Assembly (NCBI GenBank): GCA_963773315.1
Contig: CAVZAF010000005.1
Coordinates: 992,001 to 1,056,000 of the forward strand
Reading direction: 5' to 3'
Origin: DATKAS01 sp963773315
GTDB lineage: Bacteria > Actinomycetota > Acidimicrobiia > Acidimicrobiales > DATKAS01
Length of the DNA: 64,000 nt
The notes under the pieces were generated by a model, which saw only the letters and a program-made list of their open reading frames with translations, did no database searches and was not told the DNA's origin. A program made the position numbers and the translations under genes. Positions 34,907 to 45,093 of the stretch are shown here, in pieces (positions within the stretch are counted from its first letter, which is position 1; each line of letters starts with the position of its first letter).

Positions 34907-36703
34907 TCAGACGGCCGACCCCGCCCAGCTGCCGTACAGCGCGGCGTAACGGCCGCCCAGGGCGATCAGCTCGTCGTGCGAACCGAGCTCGACCAGGTCG
35001 TGGTGGTCGACGACGCCGACACGATCCGCGCGCTCGGCCGTCGACAGGCGGTGCGCGATCACGATCACTGTGCGACCGGCGAAGAGCCGGTCCATCGCCC
35101 GCTCGACCATCGCTTCGGTGCCGGGGTCGAGGCTCGACGTGGCCTCGTCGAGGACGAGCACCGCGGGATCGGCAAGCGCGGCCCGCGCGAGTGACACGAG
35201 CTGGCGTTCGCCGGCGGAGAGCCTGCTGCCGCGTTCGCGCACCTCGGTCGCGAAGCCCTCGGGCAGCAAGCCGAACCGCTCGTCCGCACCGACGACAGCC
35301 AGCGCGGCATCAACCTCGGCGTCAGTGGCATCGGCACGAGCGATGCGCACGTTGTCGCGGATCGTGCCGTTGAAGAGGAAACCCTCCTGCGGCACCACGA
35401 CGATCCGCTCTCGCAGCGAACGACCCGTGGCGTCGCGCAGGTCGACGCCGCCGAACGTGATCGATCCCCGCTGCGGGTCGTAGAAGCGTGCGACGAGCTT
35501 TGCGAGCGTCGACTTCCCGGCTCCCGTCGGACCGACGAGGGCGAGCCGCTCTCCCGGAGCGATCGTCAGCGCGACGTCGCGCAGCACCCACTCCGTGTCG
35601 TCGGAAGATGGGTCGCCGGTGTAGGAGAACGAGATGTCGTCGACCTGGACCTCGCCATGGTCGGGAAGGTCGACCGCGCCCCGCTTCTCAGGCAGGTCAC
35701 TCCGCGTGTCGAGCAGGCCGAAGAGCTTGTTGAGGCCAGCGGCGGCTGCCTGCACTGTGTTGAACAGCTGGCTGAGCTGCTGCACAGGCTCGAAGAGGTT
35801 CGTCAGCAGGAGCACGAACGCGACGACCGTACCTAGCGACACCTCCCCCTGGTGCACGAGCCATCCGCCGATGCCGACGACCGCCGCGGTCGTGGCGATG
35901 CCGGCGAACTCGACGAGCGGGAGGTACCACACCGAGATGCGCACCGACTCCATGTGCGCGTCGTAGAGGGAGCGGTTGCTCTCGGCGAATCGGTCACCCA
36001 CTGCCTGCTCGCGGCCGAACGCCTGGATGACCCGCACGCCTGTGATGCCCTCTTGGAGTGACGAGAGGTTGTGGCCGATGCGATCGCGGATCGTGAGGTA
36101 GGCCTTGTTCGAGTCGCGCTGGAACTTGACCGACGCGATCGCCACGATCGGCACCGAGATGAAGCACACCAGGGTGAGCTTCCACGACATCACGACCAGC
36201 AAGCCCAGCGAGATCGCGAGGAGCAAGCCGTTCGAGATGAACTGCAGCAATCCGAACTGCACGAGCTCGGCCATCGAGTCGACGTCTGACGTCATGCGCG
36301 ACACCAGCACGCCGGCCTTCTCACGCTCGAAGAACCCGAGCGACAGCGACTGCATGTGGTTGAACACTCGAATGCGCAAGTCGCGCAGGAAGCCCTCGCC
36401 GATGCGGCCGACGGCCATGATCTGCACTCGAGCGACCACGTAGGCAACCGCAGCGACCACCACGTAGGCGACGATGGAGCCGTTCAGTGCCTTCGAGTTG
36501 CCGTCGGACAGCCCATGATCGATCGCGAAGCGCACGATGAGGGGGCCCGCGACGACGGTCAGTGTCCAGACGACGATGAGCAAGCCCGTGCGGATGACGG
36601 CCGCTCGGTAGGGCCGCAGCATGTGGGCAACACGGGTCATCAGGCGGCGCGCCTGTTCCCGATCGAGCTTGTCTTCCTCGCTGACGGCGCCGGCGCCCCA
36701 CAT
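34907..36703 (-). CDS. ABC exporter half-transporter (permease + ATPase), second of a pair
   Basis: 598 residues. Membrane domain of six helices (AAVIRTGLLIVVWTLTVVAG to about residue 320), then an ATPase domain: Walker A ALVGPTGAGKSTLAKL, Q-loop VVPQEGFLFNGTI, signature RLSAGERQLVSLARA, Walker B AVLVLDEATSSLDPGTE, and H-loop VIVIAHRLSTAERAD. The D-loop and catalytic Glu are present, so this is the fully active site partner. It lies 3 bp after the preceding half-transporter and forms a heterodimer like BmrCD/TM287-288; such pairs usually export lipids or drugs. Confidence 0.93.
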   Translation of the reverse strand: MWGAGAVSEEDKLDREQARRLMTRVAHMLRPYRAAVIRTGLLIVVWTLTVVAGPLIVRFAIDHGLSDGNSKALNGSIVAYVVVAAVAYVVARVQIMAVGRIGEGFLRDLRIRVFNHMQSLSLGFFEREKAGVLVSRMTSDVDSMAELVQFGLLQFISNGLLLAISLGLLVVMSWKLTLVCFISVPIVAIASVKFQRDSNKAYLTIRDRIGHNLSSLQEGITGVRVIQAFGREQAVGDRFAESNRSLYDAHMESVRISVWYLPLVEFAGIATTAAVVGIGGWLVHQGEVSLGTVVAFVLLLTNLFEPVQQLSQLFNTVQAAAAGLNKLFGLLDTRSDLPEKRGAVDLPDHGEVQVDDISFSYTGDPSSDDTEWVLRDVALTIAPGERLALVGPTGAGKSTLAKLVARFYDPQRGSITFGGVDLRDATGRSLRERIVVVPQEGFLFNGTIRDNVRIARADATDAEVDAALAVVGADERFGLLPEGFATEVRERGSRLSAGERQLVSLARAALADPAVLVLDEATSSLDPGTEAMVERAMDRLFAGRTVIVIAHRLSTAERADRVGVVDHHDLVELGSHDELIALGGRYAALYGSWAGSAV

Positions 36704-36706
36704 GGC

Positions 36707-38530
36707 TCAGCCCCCCGCCGCGGTGGCTGCCCACCGCTCGCTCTCGCCTGCGGCGAGCACCACTCGATACCGCTCGCTCTCAACGAGCAATGAGTCGTGG
36801 GTGCCCTCGGCCACCACGTGGCCGTCTTCGAGCAGCACGACCCGGTCGGCCAGCGCGACCGTCGCCGGACGATGCGCGATCACGATCGTGGTGCGGCCGC
36901 GCATCACCTCGGCGAGCGCGTCACGGATCTCGTGCTCCTTCGTCGGATCCACTGCGCTCGTGGCGTCGTCGAGGATCAGCACCCGCGGGTCGGCGACGAT
37001 CGCACGCGCGATCGCGATGCGCTGACGCTGTCCACCCGACAACGAGAAGCCACGCTCGCCGATGAACGACGTCGTAGCCGTCGGGCATCTCCGTGATGAA
37101 GTCGTGCGCACCCGCCAAACGTGAAGCGCGGAGCACCGCTTCGTCCGACGCGTCAGGATCGGCGAACGCGATGTTCGCTCTGACGGTGTCGTTGAAGAGG
37201 AACGTGTCCTCGAAGACGATGCCGATCGCCGCGTCGCAGCTCGTGCACGCGCAGGTGGCGTACGTCGACGCCGTCGATCGAGACGCTGCCTCCGGTCACG
37301 TCGTAGAAGCGCGGGATGAGGCGAGCGATGGTCGTCTTCCCCGACCCGGTCGCGCCCACGAGCGCAACTGACGAGCCGGGCTGGACGACGAGGTCGAGGC
37401 TGTCGAGGATGCGCGGGCCCGGGTTGCTGTAGGCGAAGGTGACACCGTCGAAACGCACCTCGCCGAGGGCCTGGCTGTCGCCCTTGCCATTCACGCGAGC
37501 GGGCGTCGCCGGAAGATGCCGCGGGTGCGGATGGTCGACGATCTGCGGATCGGTCGCGAGCACCTCGGCGACACGTCCCGACGCGGCCGCCGCCCGCTGG
37601 CCTTGGGCCACGATCTGACCGAGCATGCGGAGAGGCCAGATCAACAGCGCGACATAGGTGTTGAACGCGACGAGCTCACCGATCGTCAGGTTGCCGTTGA
37701 GCACGAGGTGACCGCCGTACCCCAGCACGGCGAGCAGGCCGAGGTTCGGCAGAAGATCCATCGCGGGCATGTAGCGAGCCCGCACCCGCGTCGCCTCGAT
37801 CGACATGGCGTACACGTCGTCGGCCTCGGCGCGGAGCTTCGTCGACTGCACGCTTTCTGAACCGAAGCCCTTGACGACTCGGATGCCCGAGACCGTCTCC
37901 TCGACGACCGTCGCGAGCTCGGCCGACTCTGCCTGAATGGCCATCACTGACGGGAAGAGGTTCGAGGAGAAGCGTTTGGCGAGCACGTTCACGAACGGGA
38001 GGGGCCCGAGCGCGAGCAACGCGAGCAGGGGGTTGATGCTGAACATGATCACTGCGGCCGCGAACACCGTCGCGGCGTTCGAGATCGTGATCGGGATCAT
38101 GACGACGAACGCCTGCACCTGCTGCAGATCGGTGTTCGCCCGGCTCATCAGCTGACCGGTCTGCACCTCGTCGTGGAAGGCGAAGTGGAGGCGCTGGAGG
38201 TGGGCGAAGATCCTGTCGCGGAGCACCGCCTCGGACCAGCGGGCCTCACGGAACGCGAACCACCGCCTGAGCCCGCTGCAGATGCCGGCGACGACGCCGG
38301 CGACGAGGATCGCGAGCGACCACTTGAGCAGGGCGCTGTTGCTGCCGTCACCGATGCCCACGGTCGATGGCCACCGCGACGAGGGCCGGAACCGCCACCT
38401 TGGCCGCCGTCCAGGCCAGACCAGCGATGACTCCGGCGGTCAGGCCCTTCCACTGGTGTCCCAGCTGGGTGCGCATGAGGCGCCAACCCGCGCGGCTGGC
38501 CTCCGCGTCTTTCTGTGATCTTTTCTCCAC
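36707..38530 (-). CDS. ABC exporter half-transporter, first of a pair (frame-disrupted)
   Basis: About 608 residues. N-terminus EKRSQKDAEASRAGWRLMRT from GTG 38530, six-helix membrane domain (LLKWSLAILVAGVVAGICSG, FVVMIPITISNAATVFAAAV), then ATPase domain: VALVGATGSGKTTIARLIPR, FSLSGGQRQRIAIARAIVA, and RVLILDDATSAVDPTKEHE. After the Walker B Asp the sequence is D-D rather than D-E, so the catalytic Glu is replaced by Asp. This makes it the degenerate-site half of a heterodimeric exporter, with the other half downstream. Frame changes near 38360, 37235 and 37065. A TGACC-N4-GGTCA palindrome lies 27 bp upstream of the start. Confidence 0.9.
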
Positions 38531-38556
38531 GGCTTCCTGGCTCGTCGACCCGCACT

Positions 38557-38570
38557 TGACCGACGGGTCA
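38557..38570. promoter_or_regulatory. palindromic operator candidate upstream of the ABC exporter
   Basis: TGACC-GACG-GGTCA, a perfect 5-bp inverted repeat with a 4-base spacer, preceding the exporter start at 38530. The same core with a different spacer (TGACC-CGCC-GGTCA) lies at 55636-55649 in front of a TetR gene. Confidence 0.45.
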
Positions 38571-38650
38571 GGCTAGTGCCCGAAGGACCGCTACAGCGCG
38601 CGGTTTTGCGTGCCGATGACCCCTGGGAGAGCGATCTTCAAAGGTGAGCC

Positions 38651-40996
38651 GTGCGCGTTGATGAACTAGTGGTCGCCAGCAGCGGGCAGGTGCTCCGCAT
38701 CGGCTTCCACGACCGGATGACCGTGCTCAGCGGCTTCGATGCCGCCGAGCGGGAGGGCCTGACCGAGACGCTGCAGCGCGCCGCCGTCGGGGCCGTGCCC
38801 GGCGCTGAGCTCACCTACTTCGACGTCCTCGGCCGCAGGGTGATCATCACCCATGAGCAGGGCGGACCTCACGTGCGGGTCGACGACGCCAGCCCGTCGA
38901 GCGCCGCGCTGCCCCCGCCGGACGTCAACCAGCTGCGCCGGCCGGCGACGATCCTGCCGAACGACCTCGGGCTCGCTCCAAGGGTCAAGCCTGGCGACGA
39001 GACCCCCGAGCTCACCGAGGCCCGATCGCTCCTCGCGACCCTCGAGGAGGAGCTCACGATCGCGCGGCTGGCCGAGAAGAAGGCCGAGGCGGCCGAGACC
39101 GAGCTCGCCGAGATCGACGGAAGGCTGCGGTCTGCGGAGCAGGGTGCGGCTCGGCGTCGCTACGCGCGGGTCGTCGCTCGGCTCGAAGAGGTGCGGGCCG
39201 AAGCCGACGTGCTGCGGGGCAGTGGCGTCGGCGAGGAGAAGGACCGCCGCATCCTCACGAACGCCCCGGAGCTGCACAAGGTCGCGAACATGTGGCTCGA
39301 GGTGCGCCGGATCCGCGACGAGAGGCTCGCGGCGTTCGGCAACCGCCCCCGCCTCGACGCCGAGACCGTGCGTTGGGCTCGCACCGTGCCCGAGGAAGCA
39401 CCTGCCGACTTGCAGCGGCTGGTCGAGGAGGTCGATCAGGCCGAGCAGACGCGCGACGAGCTCTCCGCTCGGCTCTTCGAGGCGTCGGCGTCGAAGCTGC
39501 CGGAGCCGAGCACTCCTGCCGTCGTCGACCTGTCCCGCCTCGACCAGCGCACGCTCTGGCACACCCACCGCGCGGTCCGCGACGCCCGGATCCGCCTCGA
39601 CGCCGAGCAGCTCTCACTCGGCGGCATGGGCAGCTCGGCGGAAGTCGAGGCGATCGTCGAGCAGATCGATGCCTCGCAGATCCGAGTAGAGCAGGCCAAC
39701 CGGCGCAGCAAGCGGCTGTACCTCGCAGGCCTCGCGGTTGCCGGCATCGCCTTTGTCACTGCGATCGCGAGTCGCGGGGCGTTCCCAATCCTTGCCGCCT
39801 TTGCGGTCATCACCGCGCTCGCAGCAGGCGCGGTCGCGCTCCTCCTCCCCAAGCGTCGGGTGCGCATCGCCGAAGCGGCCGCGGCGGAAGCGCTCGCGAA
39901 GGTCGACGCGACGAGCTACCTCGAGTTCCAGCTGCGCCGGCTCGACGCCGTGCTCGATCCCGGCGCGAAGAAGCGGCTCGAGGACGCGGTCGCCGATCAC
40001 CGCGCTGCGTCGATGCGGTGGCACGAGATCGCCGGTGGCATCTCGCCCGAGCGGGCCGAGGAGCTCGAGGACGAAGTCACCAAGTACGCGCAGGCGCTCA
40101 GCCGGCTCGGCGGCGCGGCGAACGAGATCGAGGCGCTACGCAACGAGGTCAATGCTGCCGGCAGCCGCGCCGAGAACGCACGGCGCCGACTCATCGAGGC
40201 ATGCCGTCCGTATGGCGCGGACGATCCGGGCGCGGCGATGGAGCAGGTGCGCCATCGGATCGCGACCGGACGCGCCGGGCGCATGCAATGGGATCTCGAA
40301 GAGGCCGAGCGTGCGCTCTCCGCGCTCGAGGTGCAGGCCGATCACCTGTGTGACGCGATCGGCGTGGTGCCGACGATGGACACCGGCACGCGCCTCGCCA
40401 CCGCCGAGGATGAGGTCGTCTCCGCCGAGCGGCGCGACAAGGCCCGCACGACGACGCGGCCGTCTCACGAGATCGACGCCGACCTGGCTCGGCTCGAGCA
40501 AGAGGAGCGCTCGCTGCGACCCTCCGACACGAGCAACATCTCCCCCGCCGACCTCGTCGAGCCCAACGTGCCGGAGCTGATGCGGCAGCGCGAGGGGCTG
40601 GAGGCGCTCGTCGTACAGGCACGCGCGAAGGTGCCCGACATGTCGTCGCTGAACGACCGCCACCACGCGGTCGCTCGGCGGGTGGCCTCGTTGGAGGAAG
40701 GGGCGGGGCTTTCCGAGACGGTCGTGGTCGACCCTGCCGACTTGCAGGAACGCCTGCTCGCCCGGCTCGGTCGTGCCCGGCACGCGGCACCCGATGGCGG
40801 TCCGCTTCCGGCGATCCTCGACGAGCCATTTCTCAACGTGCCCGCCGGCCACAAGTGGGATCTGCTCGACATGGTGGAGCGGCTCTCCGAGGGCAGCCAG
40901 ATCATCTACCTCACGGATGATCCCTACGTCGCCGCCTGGGCGAAGCGCCGCTCGGACTCCGGCGCGATCAAGCTGCTCGCCGCATCGAACGGCTGA
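38651..40996 (+). CDS. SMC/Rad50-like coiled-coil protein with central membrane hairpin, Walker A not evident
   Basis: 781 residues, no frame damage. The N-terminal part (VLRIGFHDRMTVLSGFDAAE) sits where an SMC-type P-loop would be, but no G-x4-GK[ST] is present. Long helical stretches follow (residues about 110-200, then 250-350). Two membrane helices lie at about residues 357-400 (LYLAGLAVAGIAFVTAIASR and ILAAFAVITALAAGAVALLL). A second coiled region spans about 410-680. The C-terminal lobe keeps a Walker B-like LPAILDEPFLNVPAGHKWDL and a switch-like IIYLTDDPYVAAWAKRR. No ABC signature is evident. The layout recalls YhaN-type Rad50-like proteins, but with a degenerate ATP site. Function unknown. 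GTG or ATG choice: frame starts at GTG 38651. Confidence 0.7.
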   Translation: MRVDELVVASSGQVLRIGFHDRMTVLSGFDAAEREGLTETLQRAAVGAVPGAELTYFDVLGRRVIITHEQGGPHVRVDDASPSSAALPPPDVNQLRRPATILPNDLGLAPRVKPGDETPELTEARSLLATLEEELTIARLAEKKAEAAETELAEIDGRLRSAEQGAARRRYARVVARLEEVRAEADVLRGSGVGEEKDRRILTNAPELHKVANMWLEVRRIRDERLAAFGNRPRLDAETVRWARTVPEEAPADLQRLVEEVDQAEQTRDELSARLFEASASKLPEPSTPAVVDLSRLDQRTLWHTHRAVRDARIRLDAEQLSLGGMGSSAEVEAIVEQIDASQIRVEQANRRSKRLYLAGLAVAGIAFVTAIASRGAFPILAAFAVITALAAGAVALLLPKRRVRIAEAAAAEALAKVDATSYLEFQLRRLDAVLDPGAKKRLEDAVADHRAASMRWHEIAGGISPERAEELEDEVTKYAQALSRLGGAANEIEALRNEVNAAGSRAENARRRLIEACRPYGADDPGAAMEQVRHRIATGRAGRMQWDLEEAERALSALEVQADHLCDAIGVVPTMDTGTRLATAEDEVVSAERRDKARTTTRPSHEIDADLARLEQEERSLRPSDTSNISPADLVEPNVPELMRQREGLEALVVQARAKVPDMSSLNDRHHAVARRVASLEEGAGLSETVVVDPADLQERLLARLGRARHAAPDGGPLPAILDEPFLNVPAGHKWDLLDMVERLSEGSQIIYLTDDPYVAAWAKRRSDSGAIKLLAASNG

Positions 40997-41004
40997 GCCG
41001 CGGC

Positions 41005-42432
41005 TCAGCCGGCGAGGTCGCGCAAGCGGGCGGTCACGAGCTTGCCGTCGGCCTTGCCCTTCGTCGCCCGCATCACCTCACCCACGAAGAAGCCGGTGAG
41101 CTTGCCGCGAGCCTTGTCGTCTCCCTCGCGGTAGCGCTGCCACTCATCTGGATGCGCGGCGATGATCTCGTCCACGACTGAGTCGAGCGCTCCCGTCTCC
41201 ATGGCCTCGAACCCCATCGCCTTTGCGATCGCTGACGGATCGCCGGCGCCCTTCTCGACCATCTCCGAGAGCACGGTCTTGGCCTGCGTGGCGGTCAGCG
41301 CGCCGTCGACCTCCATCCGCGTGAGCTGCGCGAGCGCGGTGGGTGCAAGCGCGGCCGCGCCGTCGACGGCGAGGTTGTGCTCGACGTGCGTGAGCACACG
41401 CGCAGGATCGCCACCCGCGGCGATGGCTGCGGCAGCGAGGCCGTCGAGATCGCGCTCGACCGCGACCGCGACCGCGCCGGTCGTCGGCGGAACTCCAGCA
41501 GCCGAGGCGAGGTCGACCCGACGATCAGCGGGAAGCCGAGGCAGCGCGGCGGCGAGCCGTGAGATCCAGGCTTCGTCGGGTGCCAGCGGCACGAGATCGG
41601 GCTCAGGGAAGTAGCGGTAGTCATCCGCCTCCTCCTTCGAACGGAGGGTGTGCGTGCGCCCTTCGTCCTCGTTCCAGTGACGGGTTTCCTGCCTGATGCG
41701 CTCCCCCGCCTCGAGCAGGTCGATCTGACGCTTCGCTTCGTACTCGATGGCACGGCCGAGGCTCCGGATCGAGTTGAGGTTCTTGATCTCGCAGCGCGTG
41801 CCGAGCGTGTCGCTGCCGACAGGGCGCATCGACACGTTCGCGTCGACGCGCATCGATCCTTCTTCCATCTTCGCGTCGCTCGCGCCGGTGGCGAGGAGGA
41901 TGGCGCGCAGCTCGGTGGCGTACGAGCGCGCATCTTCAGCGGAGCGGATGTCAGGACGACTCACGATCTCGACGAGGGGGACGCCGGCGCGGTTGTAGTC
42001 GACGAGCGATGCGTCGGCGCCGTGGATGCGACCCGACGTGCCGAGGTGCGTCGACTTGCCGGTGTCTTCTTCCATGTGGGCACGCTCGATGCCGATGCGC
42101 GTGCCCGACGGAAGCTCGAGGAAGCCGTCGACGTTGATCGGCCGGTCGTACTGGCTGACCTGGTAGTCCTTCGGCATGTCCGGATAGAAGTAGTTCTTCC
42201 GGTGGAAGATCGAAGGCTCGACGCGGCAGTGCAGCGCCTGCCCGAGCGTGATCGCCAGCTCGACGGCCTGCTCGTTGATCACGGGGAGCGAGCCGGGCAG
42301 CCCGAGGCACACCGGGCAGATGTTCGTGTTGGGCTCGTCGCCGAAGTGGTTCGGGCAGCCGCAGAACAGCTTCGTGTTGGTCGCGAGCTCGACGTGCACC
42401 TCGAGCCCGACCACCATCTCCCACTCACTCAC
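41005..42432 (-). CDS. gatB: aspartyl/glutamyl-tRNA(Asn/Gln) amidotransferase subunit B
   Basis: 475 residues, full length. N-terminus WEMVVGLEVHVELATNTKLF followed by CGCPNHFGDEPNTNICPVCL (zinc-type cysteines), then GLPGSLPVINEQAVELAITL, DMPKDYQVSQYDRPI, and GVPLVEIVSRPDIRSAEDAR. The C-terminal tail domain (YqeY-like) binds the tRNA D-loop side. GatB activates the misacylated Glu-tRNA(Gln) with ATP, and GatA supplies ammonia. It follows gatA by 13 bp on the same strand, and converges with the SMC-like gene, whose stop is 8 bp away. Confidence 0.97.
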   Translation of the reverse strand: MSEWEMVVGLEVHVELATNTKLFCGCPNHFGDEPNTNICPVCLGLPGSLPVINEQAVELAITLGQALHCRVEPSIFHRKNYFYPDMPKDYQVSQYDRPINVDGFLELPSGTRIGIERAHMEEDTGKSTHLGTSGRIHGADASLVDYNRAGVPLVEIVSRPDIRSAEDARSYATELRAILLATGASDAKMEEGSMRVDANVSMRPVGSDTLGTRCEIKNLNSIRSLGRAIEYEAKRQIDLLEAGERIRQETRHWNEDEGRTHTLRSKEEADDYRYFPEPDLVPLAPDEAWISRLAAALPRLPADRRVDLASAAGVPPTTGAVAVAVERDLDGLAAAAIAAGGDPARVLTHVEHNLAVDGAAALAPTALAQLTRMEVDGALTATQAKTVLSEMVEKGAGDPSAIAKAMGFEAMETGALDSVVDEIIAAHPDEWQRYREGDDKARGKLTGFFVGEVMRATKGKADGKLVTARLRDLAG

Positions 42433-42445
42433 GCCGCTGCCCTCC

Positions 42446-43857
<1,412 letters not shown>

Positions 43858-43861
<4 letters not shown>

Positions 43862-44160
43862 GGCGCCTCACCCAGGATCGGCGGCACCTTGAAGCGCCCG
43901 CTCTCGGCCGCGGGAGCGGCGGCCAGCACCTCGTCACGATCGAGGCACGGGCGCACGACGTCTTCGCGCAGCACGTTCACGAGCGGCACCGGATGGGTCA
44001 TCGGCTCGACGCCCTCGAGGTCGAGCGCCTCGATGTCGGCCGCGTGATCGAGGATCGCAGCGAGCTGATCGGTGTAGTGCTCGAGCTCGTCGTCGGTCAG
44101 GTCGAGCCGCGCGAGGCGCGCCACATGGGCGACCTGCTCCGTCGAGATGCGTTCAGACAT
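43858..44160 (-). CDS. gatC: aspartyl/glutamyl-tRNA(Asn/Gln) amidotransferase subunit C
   Basis: 100 residues: ISTEQVAHVARLARLDLTDD, then ELEHYTDQLAAILDHAADIE and ALDLEGVEPMTHPVPLVNVL followed by REDVVRPCLDRDEVLAAAPA. This is the classic GatC pattern; the protein wraps around GatA and steadies the GatAB complex. First gene of the gatCAB operon. Confidence 0.96.
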
Positions 44161-44230
44161 GGGTGCTCATGCTAGGGGGCGGGGTCGCGAGGTTCGTCAG
44201 CGAATCTGGCACCGCGCGTTCTCGTTTCGG

Positions 44231-44252
44231 AAAGCCGCCACGGTTGGCGGCT
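44231..44252 (-). terminator. hairpin terminator downstream of the 44.3-45.1 kb enoyl-CoA hydratase gene
   Basis: Perfect 8-bp stem AGCCGCCA (44233-44240) / TGGCGGCT (44245-44252) with a 4-base loop. Reading on the minus strand the stem is followed by TTTCC, a short T-run. It lies 29 bp after the hydratase stop and would separate it from gatCAB. Confidence 0.55.
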
Positions 44253-44280
44253 CAGCCGCGCGAGTTCGGTGGGGTTGGGG

Positions 44281-45084
44281 TTACGGCTTGGCCCAGTCCT
44301 GCACGGGGTTGAACGCGGGCGGGCGCTTCTCGACGAAGCTCGCGACGCCTTCCTTGAAGTCGGCCTCACGGAGCGACCGGCGCATGAGCCCGTCGGCCTC
44401 GCTCGTCGCCTCGCTGATCGACTGTGTCAGCGCCTGCCAGATCTGGCGCTTCATCACCGCCATCGACGACGGCGACGAGTTCGCGGCGAGGTCGTTCGCG
44501 TAGGCGATCGTCTCGTCGAGCAGCGCCTCAGGGGCGAACACGCCGTTCACCATGCCGAGCTGTGCGGCCTCCTCGGCGAGGAACACGCGTCCCGACAGCA
44601 GCACGTCCATCGCGCGGGCCGGCCCGATGAGCCGCGGAAGCACCCAGGACACGCCGTGCTCGGCGATGAGGCCACGACGCGCGAACGCGGTCGTGAACTT
44701 CGCGCCCGCGGCTGCGAAGCGGATGTCGGCCATCATGGCGTGCACGAGCCCGATGCCCGCACACGCACCGTTGATCGCGGCGATGACGGGCTTGTTGAGC
44801 GTCGTGGCGTAGTACGGCGGGTAGTGCTTGACCGGTGCGCCACCCGCGACACCACCCGCTTCGCCGATGCCCTGCAGCATGTCCATGTCGGCGCCCGCGC
44901 AGAAGCCCTTGCCCGCGCCGGTGACGACGATGACTCGCACATCGGGATCGGCCTCGGCTTCGTCGAGCAGGGTGAAGTACCGCTGCTCGAGCGCACCCGT
45001 CCAAGCGTTGAGCCGCTCGGGACGGTTGAGCGTGAGGAGGCGCACCGCCCCACGAGATTCGGAAAGGACGACGTCGTCAGCCAT
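44281..45084 (-). CDS. enoyl-CoA hydratase/isomerase family protein
   Basis: 267 residues, intact. Crotonase fold: VRLLTLNRPERLNAWTGALE, the first oxyanion segment VVTGAGKGFCAGADMDMLQG, the second INGACAGIGLVHAMMADIRF, and RRGLIAEHGVSWVLPRLIGP, where Glu (after GLIA) stands at a usual catalytic place. The C-terminal KEGVASFVEKRPPAFNPVQD is the normal ending. Several such proteins act in fatty acid or steroid side-chain breakdown; the exact substrate is not clear. It lies 9 bp downstream of the GH94 gene on the same strand, but that link looks chance rather than functional. Confidence 0.9.
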   Translation of the reverse strand: MADDVVLSESRGAVRLLTLNRPERLNAWTGALEQRYFTLLDEAEADPDVRVIVVTGAGKGFCAGADMDMLQGIGEAGGVAGGAPVKHYPPYYATTLNKPVIAAINGACAGIGLVHAMMADIRFAAAGAKFTTAFARRGLIAEHGVSWVLPRLIGPARAMDVLLSGRVFLAEEAAQLGMVNGVFAPEALLDETIAYANDLAANSSPSSMAVMKRQIWQALTQSISEATSEADGLMRRSLREADFKEGVASFVEKRPPAFNPVQDWAKP

Positions 45085-45093
45085 GCGCCGACG

